Below, in pieces: positions 30,235-39,835 of a stretch of DNA of 64,000 nucleotides. Positions within the stretch are counted from its first letter, which is position 1. Every line of letters begins with the position of its first letter. This DNA comes from Marinibacterium sp050389775 (GTDB taxonomy: Bacteria; Pseudomonadota; Alphaproteobacteria; Rhodobacterales; Rhodobacteraceae), in assembly GCF_050389775.1 (NCBI RefSeq), contig NZ_CP177144.1, forward strand, positions 1,054,001 through 1,118,000, written 5' to 3'. Below the pieces are notes generated by a model. That model saw nothing but the letters and a program-made list of their open reading frames with translations. It was not told the DNA's origin and did not search any database. The position numbers and the translations under genes were made by a program.

Positions 30235-31656
30235 ATGACCTCCACGCTCATCACCGGCGCCACGATCGTCAATGCCGACGGGCGCCAGGCGGCCGACATC
30301 CTGATCCGCGACGGCCTTGTCGCCGCGCTGGCCAAGCCCGGCCAGATCGCTCCCGAAGGCCACGAGGTCATCGATGCCACGGGGCTGTTCGCCCTGCCGG
30401 GGCTGATCGACGTGCATGTCCATTTCCGCGATCCGGGCATGACCCACAAGGAAGACTGGCTGACCGGCAGCCAGGCCGCCGCCCTGGGCGGGGTGACCAC
30501 GGTCTTCGACATGCCCAACACCGTGCCGGCCGTCGACAGCCTGGCCAATTTCCGGGCCAAGGCCGCCGAGGCCGAGGCCAAGAGCATCGTCGATTACGGC
30601 ATTTACGGGCTGCTGGGCGAACACAACCTCGACCAGCTCGACGACCTGGCCGAGGCCGGGGTCATCGGGTTCAAGCTGTTTCTCGGCAATACGACCGGCG
30701 ATCTGCCCTGCCCGAATGACGGGGCCGTGCTGGAAGGCTTCGAGATCCTGGCCCGGCTGGGCCTGCGCTGTTCGATCCATGCGGAAAACTCGCCGATCCT
30801 GTTCTGGCGCCAGAACCGCATGAAGGCCGCCGGGCGCACCGATCCGCTGGCCCACCTGGCCGCGCGGACCGATGTCGTGGCTGTCGAGGCTCTGACCCGG
30901 TCGGCCGTGCTGGCCGAATGGACCGGCGCGCGTATCCACATCGTGCACGAAAGCTGCGCGGCCTCGATCCCGCATATCCGCTGGCACAAGTCGCGGGGTG
31001 TCGACATGACGGTCGAGACCCTGCCGCAATACCTGTACCTGTCGGCCGAGCAGATGCTGGAGCCGGGCGGCCATATCCTGCGGATGAACCCGCCGATCCG
31101 CCAGGCAACGCACCAGGAACCGCTGTGGCAGGCGCTGCTGGACGGCACGATCGACATGGTGGCCACCGATCACGCGCCCCATGCGCCCGAGGAAAAGGAC
31201 GGCGCCACGATCTGGGACATGGCCTGTGGGTTCCCGGGGGTTCAGACCTCGGTGCCGCTGATGCTGGATGCCGTGTCGCGCGGGCGGATGACGCTGGAAG
31301 AGCTGGTGCGGATGATGACCACGGCCCCGGCCCGGGCCTTTGGCCTCTACGGGCGCAAGGGGGTGCTGCGGGTCGGGGCCGAGGCCGATATCGCCCTGGT
31401 CGATCCGGCCCGGCCTCATGTGATCACGGCGGCGGGGCTGGCCTCGCGGGGGAAGGTCACGCCTTATGACGGCTGGCAGGTCACCGGGTCGGTGGTGCGC
31501 ACGCTGGTCCGCGGCCAGAGCGTGGCCGTCGACGGGCGGGTGGTGGGACGGCCGGGCAGCGGCCGCATGCTGCGCCCCGAGATGCCCGCACCGGCCCCGC
31601 GCAACGAGGCCACGACCACCCGGGCGATCCTGGAACCGGGCCGCCAACCGTGGTGA
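30235..31656 (+). CDS. Dihydroorotase / cyclic amidohydrolase
   Basis: 473 residues from the ATG at 30235 with AAGGA upstream. Amidohydrolase metal ligands are visible: H61-V-H63-F-R65 (DVHVHFRDPG), the lysine expected to be carbamylated K147 (GFKLFLGNTTGDL), H182 (IHAENS), H238 (IHIVHES) and the aspartate in ATDHAPH near 304. Length and motifs suit class I dihydroorotase (ring closure in pyrimidine synthesis) but also allantoinase or a hydantoinase; FRDPG and the DHAPH motif favour dihydroorotase. No pyrB is adjacent, so a salvage or catabolic role in the neighbouring betaine-type locus is possible. Confidence 0.8.
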   Translation: MTSTLITGATIVNADGRQAADILIRDGLVAALAKPGQIAPEGHEVIDATGLFALPGLIDVHVHFRDPGMTHKEDWLTGSQAAALGGVTTVFDMPNTVPAVDSLANFRAKAAEAEAKSIVDYGIYGLLGEHNLDQLDDLAEAGVIGFKLFLGNTTGDLPCPNDGAVLEGFEILARLGLRCSIHAENSPILFWRQNRMKAAGRTDPLAHLAARTDVVAVEALTRSAVLAEWTGARIHIVHESCAASIPHIRWHKSRGVDMTVETLPQYLYLSAEQMLEPGGHILRMNPPIRQATHQEPLWQALLDGTIDMVATDHAPHAPEEKDGATIWDMACGFPGVQTSVPLMLDAVSRGRMTLEELVRMMTTAPARAFGLYGRKGVLRVGAEADIALVDPARPHVITAAGLASRGKVTPYDGWQVTGSVVRTLVRGQSVAVDGRVVGRPGSGRMLRPEMPAPAPRNEATTTRAILEPGRQPW

Positions 31657-31679
31657 CCGGCCCCGCCCGATGGTGAGGT

Positions 31680-31718
31680 GTGTCCCTGAAATCGGACAAT
31701 GTCCCATTTCAGGGACAC
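31680..31718. promoter_or_regulatory. Perfect 13-bp inverted repeat before the flavoenzyme gene
   Basis: GTGTCCCTGAAAT (31680-31692) and ATTTCAGGGACAC (31706-31718) are exact reverse complements separated by 13 nt, itself containing tcggacaatgtcc. It lies 24 bases after the dihydroorotase stop and about 94 bases before the next ATG. No T-run follows, so a regulator operator is as likely as a terminator. Confidence 0.7.
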
Positions 31719-31811
31719 AAAGGATGCACCGGCGCGCACGCGGCATTTGACAGGCCGGGCCATTGTCGGAACTGTCACCGGACAGACCCAGGAGAATGCC
31801 CAGGAGCACCC

Positions 31812-33848
31812 ATGTCCCAGGACCCGTTGCTGCAGCCCTACCGGCTGAAACATCTGACGCTGAAGAACCGGCTGATGATTACCAGCCACGAACCGGCCTA
31901 TGCCGAAGACGGGATGCCCAAGGCGCGTTACCGGGCCTATCATGTCGAACGGGCACGGGCCGGGGTGGCCATGACCATGACGGCCGGCTCGGCCTCGGTC
32001 TCGCGCGACAGCCCGCCGGCCTTCAACAACATCCTGGCCTGGAAGGACGAGGTCGTCGGCTGGATGAAACAGCTGGTCGACGAATGCCACGACCACGGCG
32101 CGGCGGTGATGATCCAGCTGACCCACCTGGGCCGGCGCACCCGCTGGGACCAGGGCGACTGGCTGCCCGTGCTGTCCTCGACCGGCGATCGCGAGCCGGC
32201 GCACCGGGCCTTTCCCAAGCTGGTCGAAGACTGGGACATCGCGCGGATCACCCGCGATTATGCCGATGCGGCCGAACGGATGCAGGCCGCCGGGCTCGAT
32301 GGGATCGAGCTGGAGGCCTATGGCCACCTGATGGACCAGTTCTGGTCGCCGCTGACGAACCAGCTGGATGGCGATTACGGGGGCAGTCTCGACAATCGGC
32401 TGCGGTTCACCTTTGACGTGCTGGGCGCGATCCGCGAGCGGGTGGGCCCGGATTTCATCGTCGGCGTGCGCTATTCGGGCGACGAGGTCATGGCCGGAGG
32501 GCTGACGGCGGCCGACGGGATCGAGATCTCGCGCCGGCTGCGCGACAGCGGGATGGTCGATTTCCTCAATGTCACGCGCGGCCATATCGACACCGACGCG
32601 GCGCTGACCGACGTGATCCCGGTGCAGGGCATGGCCTCGGCGCCGCACCTGGATTTTGCCGGCGAACTGCGCGCGGCGACTGACTTTCCGACCTTCCACG
32701 CCGCGCGCATCCAGGACGTGGCCACCGCGCGCCATGCCATCGCGGCGGGCAAGCTGGACATGGTCGGCATGACCCGGGCCCACCTGGCCGATCCCCATAT
32801 CGTGGCCAAGATCCTGCGCGGCGAGGAAGACCGCATCCGGCCCTGCGTCGGGGCGAATTACTGTCTCGACCGGATCTACCAGGGTGGCATGGCCCTGTGC
32901 CTGCACAATCCGGCCACGGGGCGAGAGCTGGAACAGCCCCATGCCGTGCCCCGGGCCGACACGCCCCGGCGGGTGGTCATCGTCGGCGCCGGGCCGGCCG
33001 GGCTGGAAGCCGCGCGGGTGGCCGGTGAACGCGGGCACGAGGTGATCGTGCACGAGGCGGCCAGCGATGCCGGCGGCCAGGTCCGGCTGACCGCGCGCAG
33101 CCCGCGCCGGGCCGAGATGATCTCGCTGATCGACTGGCGGCTGGCCGAATGCGAGCGGCTGGGCGTGCGGTTCCACTTCAATTCCTATGCCGAGGCCGAC
33201 ACGGTCCTGGCCGAGGCGCCCGACGTGGTCATCGTGGCCACCGGCGGGCTGCCCCATACCGATGTGCTGGCCGAGGGCGAGGGGCTGGTGCTGTCGGCCT
33301 GGGACATCCTGTCGGGCGATGCCCGGCCGGGCAGCAACGTGCTGATCTACGACGATGCCGGCGATCCGGCCGCGCTGCAGGCTGCCGAGATGATCGCGGC
33401 CAGCGGCGCCCGGGTTGAGATGGTCACCCGCGACCGGGGGATTTCGTCCGAGGTGATGTCGATGTCGCTGACCCCGGCGATGCGGGCGTTGCAGCGGATG
33501 GACGTGACATTCACCGTGACATGGAAGCTGGACGCCGTGCGCCGCGAGGGCAACGGTCTGCTGGCCGTTCTGGGCAGCGATTTCACCGATGCCACCCGCG
33601 AGAGGCAGGTCGACCAGGTTGTGGTCAATGCCGGCACCCGGCCGATGCACGAGCTGTATCTCGACCTGCGCCCGCTGTCGTCCAACCTGGGCGAGATCGA
33701 CCATGCCGCGCTGATCGACGGCCGGCCACAGGCGGTGCGGCGCAATGCCGACGGGGCTTTCCAGCTGTTCCGCATCGGCGATGCCGTGGCCGCGCGCAAC
33801 ACCCATGCCGCGATCTACGACGCCCTGCGCCTGGGCGCGCGGCTGTAG
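31812..33848 (+). CDS. NADH:flavin oxidoreductase/NADH oxidase family, N-methylproline demethylase-like
   Basis: 678 residues from the ATG at 31812 (GGAG eight bases upstream). N-terminal Old-Yellow-Enzyme TIM barrel binding FMN (LLQPYRLKHLTLKNRLMITS, HEPAYAEDG; THLGRRTRW; ELEAYGHLMDQFWSPLTN), then an iron-sulfur segment, then an NAD/FAD Rossmann domain with VVIVGAGPAGLEAARVAGERGHEV. The opening matches the group annotated as N-methylproline demethylase in proline-betaine breakdown; dimethylamine/trimethylamine dehydrogenases share the layout. The Fe-S segment reads C-x5-C-x11-C, one cysteine short of the usual four. Substrate inferred from family resemblance. Confidence 0.85.
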   Translation: MSQDPLLQPYRLKHLTLKNRLMITSHEPAYAEDGMPKARYRAYHVERARAGVAMTMTAGSASVSRDSPPAFNNILAWKDEVVGWMKQLVDECHDHGAAVMIQLTHLGRRTRWDQGDWLPVLSSTGDREPAHRAFPKLVEDWDIARITRDYADAAERMQAAGLDGIELEAYGHLMDQFWSPLTNQLDGDYGGSLDNRLRFTFDVLGAIRERVGPDFIVGVRYSGDEVMAGGLTAADGIEISRRLRDSGMVDFLNVTRGHIDTDAALTDVIPVQGMASAPHLDFAGELRAATDFPTFHAARIQDVATARHAIAAGKLDMVGMTRAHLADPHIVAKILRGEEDRIRPCVGANYCLDRIYQGGMALCLHNPATGRELEQPHAVPRADTPRRVVIVGAGPAGLEAARVAGERGHEVIVHEAASDAGGQVRLTARSPRRAEMISLIDWRLAECERLGVRFHFNSYAEADTVLAEAPDVVIVATGGLPHTDVLAEGEGLVLSAWDILSGDARPGSNVLIYDDAGDPAALQAAEMIAASGARVEMVTRDRGISSEVMSMSLTPAMRALQRMDVTFTVTWKLDAVRREGNGLLAVLGSDFTDATRERQVDQVVVNAGTRPMHELYLDLRPLSSNLGEIDHAALIDGRPQAVRRNADGAFQLFRIGDAVAARNTHAAIYDALRLGARL

Positions 33849-34070
33849 CCGGGGCGGGTCCGGTCGCGGACCTGCCTTGCTGGTTCAAATCCGGGCCAAG
33901 ACCCTGTCCGGATGCGCGGGCCGCCGGCTTGGCGCTGCCTGTTTCGCCCTGTCCCTGCCGGCCATCTGTGCTTGATGCTGCACCTGCGGCAGAATTACGC
34001 GGCAACGCAGCATGATCCGTGCTAGACTGATCCGGCCAACGGATCATTCAGGCGCAGGGAGCGGGGACAG

Positions 34071-36812
34071 ATGTTGGACCAGGAGCATGCCGGGACCGGC
34101 AGGCCGTATCTTGTTGCGGCCGGGCAGGCCGCGCTGGGGTTGGGGGCCGATCCCGACCGGGGGCTGAGCAGCGACGAGGCCGCCGCCCGGCTGGCCCGCC
34201 ACGGGCCGAACAAGCTGGCCGAAGCGCGCCAGGCCTCGGCGCTGGACCTGCTGATCGAACAGCTGAAAAATCCCCTGCTGGTCATCCTGATGATCGGCGC
34301 GGTGATCTCGGCCTATACCGGCCATTGGGTCGATGCCGTGGCCATCTTTGTCATCGTGCTGATCAATGCGGGCATTGGCTTTTGGCAGGAATACTCGGCC
34401 CAGAAATCCATGGCCGCGCTCAGCGCCATGGCCGCGCCCCATGCCATGGTCCTGCGCGATGGCCAATGGGCCGACATCCTGGCCGCCGACCTGGTGCCCG
34501 GCGACATCCTGCGGCTCAAGGCCGGTGACATCGTGCCCGCCGATATCCGCCTGGTCGATGCCGCGCGGCTGGAAATCGACGAAGCCGCGCTGACCGGTGA
34601 AAGCGAGCCGGTCGACAAGCATACCGATCCGCTGGCCCCCGATGCCGGCGAGGACGACATCACCCTGGCCGACCGGCGCAACATGGGGTTCATGTCGACG
34701 CTGGTCACCGGTGGCACCGGGCTGGGCCTGGTCACGGCGACGGGCATGCAGACCGAGGTCGGCCATATCGCCGGGCTGATGGCCGCGGCCGAAGAGCCCC
34801 GCACGCCCCTGCAAGAGCGCATCGACGCCCTGTCGCGCGTGCTGATGGGCGCGGCCTTCCTGGTCGTGGCCATCGTCATCGGCATCGGGCTGAGCCATGG
34901 CATGGATGCCGTGGAAATGCTGAACACGGCCATTTCCCTGTCGGTCGCGGCCATCCCCGAGGGCCTGCCCACCGTGGTGACCATCGTGCTGACCCTGGGA
35001 TCGCAGGCCATGGCCCGGGAAAACGCGCTGGTGCGCAAGCTGTCGTCGGTCGAGACCCTGGGCACGACGTCGGTCATCTGTTCCGACAAGACCGGCACGC
35101 TGACCCAGAACCAGATGCAGGTCATGCGGGTCTGGACCGGCGGGCAGGAATGGCAGGTCACGGGCGAGGGGTTCGACCCTCGCGGGGCCTTTGTCGACGA
35201 TGCGGGCCAGGCCGTCGAGGTGGCGCCGGGCTCGGACCTGATGCGCATGTTGCAGATCTCGGCCTATTGCAACGAGGCCGTGCTGACCGAGACCGACGGC
35301 CGGGCCGGCGTGCAGGGCAACCCGACCGACGGCGCGCTGATGGTGGCCGCGGCCAAGGCCGGGCTGACCCGCGAAGGCATGGAGGCCGAACACGGGGTGC
35401 GCCGGTTGCGGGTCTTTCCCTTCGACAGCAGCCGCAAGATGATGAGCATCCTGGTCGACGTGCCGGGCATGGGCCGCATGCTGGCGGCCAAGGGCGCGCC
35501 GGATGTCATCCTGTCCCATGCCAGCCACCTGTTGCAGGACGGCCAGGCCGTGCCCCTGACGGATGATCACCGGGCCTGGATCGAGGGCATCATCGCCGGT
35601 TTCGGGGCCGAGGCCCTGCGCACCCTGGCCGTGGCCTACAAGGCCGTGCCCGACGATCACCCCGACAACGACATGGAACACCACGAACAGGATATCGTGC
35701 TGGTCGGCATCCACGGCATCATGGACCCGCCCCGGTCCGAAGTGCGCGACGCCGTGGCCGATGCGGCCTCGGCCGGGGTGCGCGTGGTCATGATCACCGG
35801 CGATCATGCGGTGACGGCCGAGGCCATCGCCCGGTCGATCGGCATCAAGACACGCGACGACCAGACCGTGCATACCGGGGCCGAGCTGAACGCGACGAGC
35901 GACGAGGAACTGGTCGAAAAGGTGCGCAACGCGGCGGTCTTTGCCCGGGTCACGCCGGAACACAAGCTGCGCATCGTCCGGGCCCTGCAGGAAAACCAGC
36001 TGGTCACGGCCATGACCGGCGACGGGGTCAACGACGCGCCGGCCCTGCGCACGGCCGACATCGGCATTGCCATGGGCATCACCGGCACGTCGGTGGCCAA
36101 GGACAGCGCGTCGCTGATCCTGCTCGACGACAATTTCTCGACCATCGTGGGCGCCGTGCGCGAGGGCCGGCGGATCTACGACAACCTGCGCAAGTTCGTG
36201 CGCCAGGGGCTGACGGCCAACGTGGCCGAGGTGTTCTCGATCCTGCTGGCCTTCCTGCTGATGGGCCAGGATCCCCAGCTGACCCTGGCGCCGCTGATGA
36301 TCCTGTGGATCAACCTGGTGTCCGACGGGCTGCCGGCACTGGCCCTGGGGGTGGAGCCCGCCGAGGACGACATCATGCGCAAGGCCCCGCGCGGGCGGGG
36401 GGAATCGCTGTTTGCCGAAGGGCTGAAAGAGCGGATCATGATCCGCGGCCTGGCGATCGGGGGGCTGACCTATTATGCCTTCCACGCCGCGCTGCAATCG
36501 GGGGCCAGCGTCGATTATGCCCAGACCACGGCCTTTGCCACGCTGATCTTCGCCCAGCTCTGGCATATCTTCGACAGCCGCACGACCACCACGCTGTTCC
36601 AGCGCAACCCCTTGGAAAACCGTGTGCTTCTGGGCGCCGTGGCGCTGTCGGCCGGGCTGTCGCTGCTGGCCATCTACACCGCGCCGGGCCAGTTCGTTCT
36701 GGGAACGACCGGGCTGGCCCTGCACGACCTGGTCGGCTGTTTCTTCCTCGCCGCCCTGCCGACGCTGGGCCTGTCGGCGATCAAGGCCCTCTTCGGCTGG
36801 CGCTGGCTCTAG
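34071..36812 (+). CDS. P-type ATPase, calcium-type (P2A) cation pump
   Basis: 913 residues. N-terminal cation-ATPase region (1-60), actuator TGES at 175-178, PEGLP in TM4 (296-300), phosphorylated D339 in DKTGTLT, nucleotide-binding domain, hinge TGDGVNDAPAL, and TM6 NLVSDGLPALALG. The PEGLP plus N-x-x-S-D pattern is that of SERCA/PMR1-like calcium pumps, so it probably exports Ca2+ (possibly Mn2+). Ten membrane helices. Alone in its transcription unit; its 3' end faces pheS across a hairpin. Confidence 0.93.
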   Translation: MLDQEHAGTGRPYLVAAGQAALGLGADPDRGLSSDEAAARLARHGPNKLAEARQASALDLLIEQLKNPLLVILMIGAVISAYTGHWVDAVAIFVIVLINAGIGFWQEYSAQKSMAALSAMAAPHAMVLRDGQWADILAADLVPGDILRLKAGDIVPADIRLVDAARLEIDEAALTGESEPVDKHTDPLAPDAGEDDITLADRRNMGFMSTLVTGGTGLGLVTATGMQTEVGHIAGLMAAAEEPRTPLQERIDALSRVLMGAAFLVVAIVIGIGLSHGMDAVEMLNTAISLSVAAIPEGLPTVVTIVLTLGSQAMARENALVRKLSSVETLGTTSVICSDKTGTLTQNQMQVMRVWTGGQEWQVTGEGFDPRGAFVDDAGQAVEVAPGSDLMRMLQISAYCNEAVLTETDGRAGVQGNPTDGALMVAAAKAGLTREGMEAEHGVRRLRVFPFDSSRKMMSILVDVPGMGRMLAAKGAPDVILSHASHLLQDGQAVPLTDDHRAWIEGIIAGFGAEALRTLAVAYKAVPDDHPDNDMEHHEQDIVLVGIHGIMDPPRSEVRDAVADAASAGVRVVMITGDHAVTAEAIARSIGIKTRDDQTVHTGAELNATSDEELVEKVRNAAVFARVTPEHKLRIVRALQENQLVTAMTGDGVNDAPALRTADIGIAMGITGTSVAKDSASLILLDDNFSTIVGAVREGRRIYDNLRKFVRQGLTANVAEVFSILLAFLLMGQDPQLTLAPLMILWINLVSDGLPALALGVEPAEDDIMRKAPRGRGESLFAEGLKERIMIRGLAIGGLTYYAFHAALQSGASVDYAQTTAFATLIFAQLWHIFDSRTTTTLFQRNPLENRVLLGAVALSAGLSLLAIYTAPGQFVLGTTGLALHDLVGCFFLAALPTLGLSAIKALFGWRWL

Positions 36813-36828
36813 GCCGCCCTGTGCAACC

Positions 36829-36853
36829 GCAGCGCGCCTGAAAGGCGCGCTGC
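36829..36853. terminator. Hairpin between convergent P-ATPase and pheS
   Basis: GCAGCGCGCCT (36829-36839), gaa, AGGCGCGCTGC (36843-36853): a perfect 11-bp stem 17 bases after the ATPase stop. No T-run. It may stop transcription from both sides. Confidence 0.6.
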
Positions 36854-37009
36854 CCGGCCCAACGCCCTGGCCCGGCACGGCAAGGCCGTGGTGGGCCGGG
36901 GGGCGGGAGCATCATGCGGGGAAAAGGGGGAAAGGGCGCGCCGGCCGGGGGCCTGGCACGCGCCGGTCGTCCTGCCCGGGGTGCGGTCACCCGCCCGGGC
37001 AGGCCAGGC

Positions 37010-38083
37010 TCAGCGGCTGAGGCCGCCGGGCAGGGTCGGCACGTCGAGCGCCGAGAAACCGTAATGGCGCAGCCAGCGCAGGTCGCTGTCGAAGAAGGCG
37101 CGCAGGTCGGGGATGCCGTATTTCAGCATGGCAATCCGGTCGATGCCCATGCCAAAGGCAAAGCCCTGGTAGACCTCCGGGTCGATCCCGCCGGCCGCGA
37201 TGACCTTGGGATGCACCATGCCCGAGCCCAGAATTTCCAGCCAGTCGTCGCCTTCGCCGACCTTCAGCGTGCCGCCTTCCCAGGAACAGCGGATGTCGAC
37301 CTCGGCCGAGGGTTCGGTGAAGGGGAAGTGCGACGCGCGGAAGCGCAGCTCGACCTCGTCGACCTCGAAGAAGGCCTTCACGAATTCTTCCAGCACCCAT
37401 TTCAGGTTGGCCATCGAAATGTCCTTGTCGAGCGCGAGGCCCTCGACCTGGTGGAACATCGGCGTGTGGGTCTGGTCGTAATCGGCACGATAAACGCCGC
37501 CCGGGCAGATGATGCGCAGCGGCGCGCCCATCTTTTCCATCGAGCGGATCTGCACCGGCGAGGTATGGGTGCGCAGCACGTGCGGCGGACGATTGTCGCC
37601 CTCGGCGCGGGCCATGTAGAACGTGTCCATCTCGGCCCGCGCGGGGTGGTGGCCGGGGATGTTCAGCGCGTCGAAATTGTACCAGTCGGTGTCGATCCGC
37701 GGCCCTTCGGCCACCGAAAAGCCCATCTCGGCGAAGATCGCCGTGACTTCCTCGGACACCTGGGAAATCGGGTGCAGCGTGCCCTGGCGGACGGGCCGCG
37801 ACGGCAGGGTGACATCCAGCCATTCGGTGCGCAGCCGCTCGTCCAGCGCCGCATCGGCCAGCGCGGCCTTCTTGGCGGCCAATGCCGAGTTGATCTCGTC
37901 CTTCAGCGCGTTCAGCGCGGGGCCGGCCGTCTGGCGCTCTTCGGGCGTCATCTTGCCCAGTTCGCGCATCTTCAGGGCAACCTCGCCCTTCTTGCCCACG
38001 GCGGCCAGGCGGATCGATTCCAGAGCCGCTTCATCGGCGGCCTCGGCGATTTGGCCCAGGTATTTGCCCTTCAGATCGTCCAT
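37010..38083 (-). CDS. pheS: Phenylalanyl-tRNA synthetase alpha subunit
   Basis: 357 residues, the normal length. It charges tRNA-Phe as an alpha2-beta2 enzyme with PheT. N-terminal coiled-coil (about 1-85), class II motif 1 (HPISQVSEEVTAIFAEMGF), motif 2 (RTHTSPVQIRSM and FHQVEGLALD) and motif 3 (GFAFGMGIDRIAMLKYGI). The partner gene pheT is not next to it: downstream there is only the convergent P-ATPase. A candidate promoter lies at 38111-38138. Confidence 0.97.
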   Translation of the reverse strand: MDDLKGKYLGQIAEAADEAALESIRLAAVGKKGEVALKMRELGKMTPEERQTAGPALNALKDEINSALAAKKAALADAALDERLRTEWLDVTLPSRPVRQGTLHPISQVSEEVTAIFAEMGFSVAEGPRIDTDWYNFDALNIPGHHPARAEMDTFYMARAEGDNRPPHVLRTHTSPVQIRSMEKMGAPLRIICPGGVYRADYDQTHTPMFHQVEGLALDKDISMANLKWVLEEFVKAFFEVDEVELRFRASHFPFTEPSAEVDIRCSWEGGTLKVGEGDDWLEILGSGMVHPKVIAAGGIDPEVYQGFAFGMGIDRIAMLKYGIPDLRAFFDSDLRWLRHYGFSALDVPTLPGGLSR

Positions 38084-38420
38084 GTCGGCCTCATTCCTGC
38101 GTGTTGCGCCCTGCTATCACAGGGACCGTCAAACGCAAGGGTTCTGCCCCTGGCGGAGGGCCGGGGCGGAGGTCGCGTGGTCGGAGCCGAGTGGAGGGGG
38201 AACCGGTGGAGGGCAATGGCCGAGCGGGGGCAGGGGCAAGGCGTTGGCCCCGCCGGCGGCCACGCGCGGGTTGTCGGGAAACACCCCGGGGACGCCCCGC
38301 GGGCGCAGAGGCGATCATCCGCGGGCGCGGGGCATCAAGCCTGGGCCGCCCGCACCCGGGGAGAGGGCGGCGGTGGTCCGGCGATCCGGCGACATGGCGT
38401 CGGGGATCGCCGGTGGCGGG
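38084..38420. other. Intergenic region upstream of pheS
   Basis: 337 bases. On the minus strand TTGCGT (38133-38138) and TAGCAG (38111-38116) with a 16-nt spacer make a plausible pheS promoter. The rest is very GC-rich; no gene seen. Confidence 0.45.
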
Positions 38421-38966
38421 TCAATCGGTGAGCGTGATGCCCTTCTGGTCCAGCCAATGGTCGAAATCGATAACGATCTTGCCGTCTTCCGAGGCAAATT
38501 GCGACACGGCCTCGCGGGTGCCGGCATGGTGCAGCACGTCGTCGATGACATGGCCCTTGAACCGGCCCGCGGCATCGACCCGCTCCAGCGCGCCGTCCGG
38601 GATGTGGCTGCCATGGCCCAGCTCGGCGCTGCGGTAGGTCGGCCAGTTGCGCAGGACCTTGCCGCACAGGGGATCACCTTCGAAAACGGCGATGTCGATC
38701 TGCAGCACGTGATCGCCCCAATTGCCCATGCCTTCGACCATGAAGACCCGCGCGGCGGTGCCCCGGTCACAGGCCTCCTGGTCGAGGATCCAGTTCAGCA
38801 CCCGGTCGCCGTGGTCGTAGTTCCAGGTCAGCACGACCTTGTGCCAGGTGTCGGCATCCTGCTGGCCCAGCCAGGCGATGATCTGGTCGGTCTCGCCGGC
38901 CGGGATGATCGTGGTTTCCGGGTCGGTCCAGTATTTCATCAGGGCGTCCATGCGGGTCATGTTCAT
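38421..38966 (-). CDS. DUF4274 domain protein
   Basis: 181 residues from the ATG at 38964-38966; a GTG three codons upstream and an ATG two codons downstream are alternatives and no ribosome site decides. The central part fits DUF4274: WHKVVLTWNYDHGDRVLNWIL, then DQEACDRGTAARVFMVEG (about 40-80). Cytosolic, acidic, no signal. DUF4274 is of unknown function and is sometimes seen near polymorphic toxin loci, but no toxin gene is adjacent here. Monocistronic by appearance. Confidence 0.78.
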   Translation of the reverse strand: MNMTRMDALMKYWTDPETTIIPAGETDQIIAWLGQQDADTWHKVVLTWNYDHGDRVLNWILDQEACDRGTAARVFMVEGMGNWGDHVLQIDIAVFEGDPLCGKVLRNWPTYRSAELGHGSHIPDGALERVDAAGRFKGHVIDDVLHHAGTREAVSQFASEDGKIVIDFDHWLDQKGITLTD

Positions 38967-39193
38967 GGTCTTCACGTCTCTGTCTGTGTCTGTCTGGCGC
39001 GGCCGTCACGCGGAAGGAGCATGGCTGGGCGCGCGCCGATCAGGGCGCGCACGGGGCGATCGGCGCGCTATCTCTGGCCCGGAACGGAGCAAAGATGCAA
39101 GCGGAGCGCGGGCTTGCCACGCCCTGGCGGGCGCCGCGCGCGATCTGTGGCGTGGTGAGTGCCGCGCGGAACCGATGGCGCGGCGGGGCTGGG

Positions 39194-39835
39194 TCAGTAC
39201 AGCCGTTCGGTGTTCGACACCCGCACGATCTCTTCCAGCTCTTCGATGGGCTGGGGCAGCTCGGCATGGGCCTTGACCATCTCGGCCACCGAGGGCACGT
39301 CGGACGTGTCGGGCCAGGCCTCGGGCTCCCAGATCTTGCCGCGGATGAAGGCCTTGGGGCAATGGCCCATCACCCGGCTGACCCGGATCAGCAGGATGAA
39401 TTGCGGCGGCTTGCCGTTCACGGCCAGGCGCTCGCCCAGGGCCTTGTCGCGCACCAGGCGGGCCGTGCCCGAGACGCGCAGCGTGTCGCGGATGCCCGGG
39501 ATGACGAAGATCAGCCCGACCTGGCCGTTGTCCATGACATTGGCAAACATATCCATGCGGAAATTGCCCGGCCGGTCGGGCAGGGCCAGGGTCTTGGGGT
39601 CGAGCACGTGGACAAAGCCGGCGGGATCGCCGCGCGGGGTCATGTCGAGCACGCCATCGGGCCGGCGCGACGACACGAAGGCCAGCGGCGCGGCGGCGAT
39701 GAACCGGGCGGCCAGCGGGTCGACGTGATCGGTGACCTTGTTGCGCACGACCTCCGAGGGGGCCTTGGCATGGGCGCGCAGGGCCTCTTCGCTGTCGATC
39801 GCCTCGTCGACATCATACCCGAATACCTGGTCCAT
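39194..39835 (-). CDS. Pyridoxamine 5'-phosphate oxidase-fold protein (MSMEG_1061-type)
   Basis: 213 residues from the ATG at 39833-39835, with AAGGAG upstream; the frame runs on to 39895 without a site. Split-barrel flavin-binding fold: PLAFVSSRRPDGVLDMTPRGDPAGFVHVLD, then LPDRPGNFRMDMFANVMDNGQVGLIFVIPG and LRVSGTARLV, RVMGHCPKAFIR. These proteins usually bind FMN or F420 and reduce or sense small molecules; the pathway is not known. Divergent from the serine hydrolase gene. Confidence 0.85.
   Translation of the reverse strand: MDQVFGYDVDEAIDSEEALRAHAKAPSEVVRNKVTDHVDPLAARFIAAAPLAFVSSRRPDGVLDMTPRGDPAGFVHVLDPKTLALPDRPGNFRMDMFANVMDNGQVGLIFVIPGIRDTLRVSGTARLVRDKALGERLAVNGKPPQFILLIRVSRVMGHCPKAFIRGKIWEPEAWPDTSDVPSVAEMVKAHAELPQPIEELEEIVRVSNTERLY

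Noticed and set aside
30235..31656. Allantoinase or dihydropyrimidinase instead of dihydroorotase
   Set aside because: Not fully excluded, but the HVHFRDPG opening and ATDHAPH motif favour dihydroorotase and no purine or pyrimidine ring-opening genes are beside it.
34044..36878. Very long open frame (about 940 codons) on the minus strand opposite the P-type ATPase
   Set aside because: It is the mirror of a strongly biased GC3 gene; composition is His/Gln/Gly/Arg-rich, no motif is seen, and the plus-strand gene has every P-ATPase signature.
38421..38966. Toxin-immunity locus around the DUF4274 protein
   Set aside because: No toxin, VgrG, PAAR or contact-dependent secretion gene lies next to it; neighbours are pheS and a flavin-fold protein.
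36914..39158. Overlapping plus-strand frames opposite pheS and the DUF4274 gene
   Set aside because: Mirror frames of low-complexity composition, without ribosome sites or motifs.
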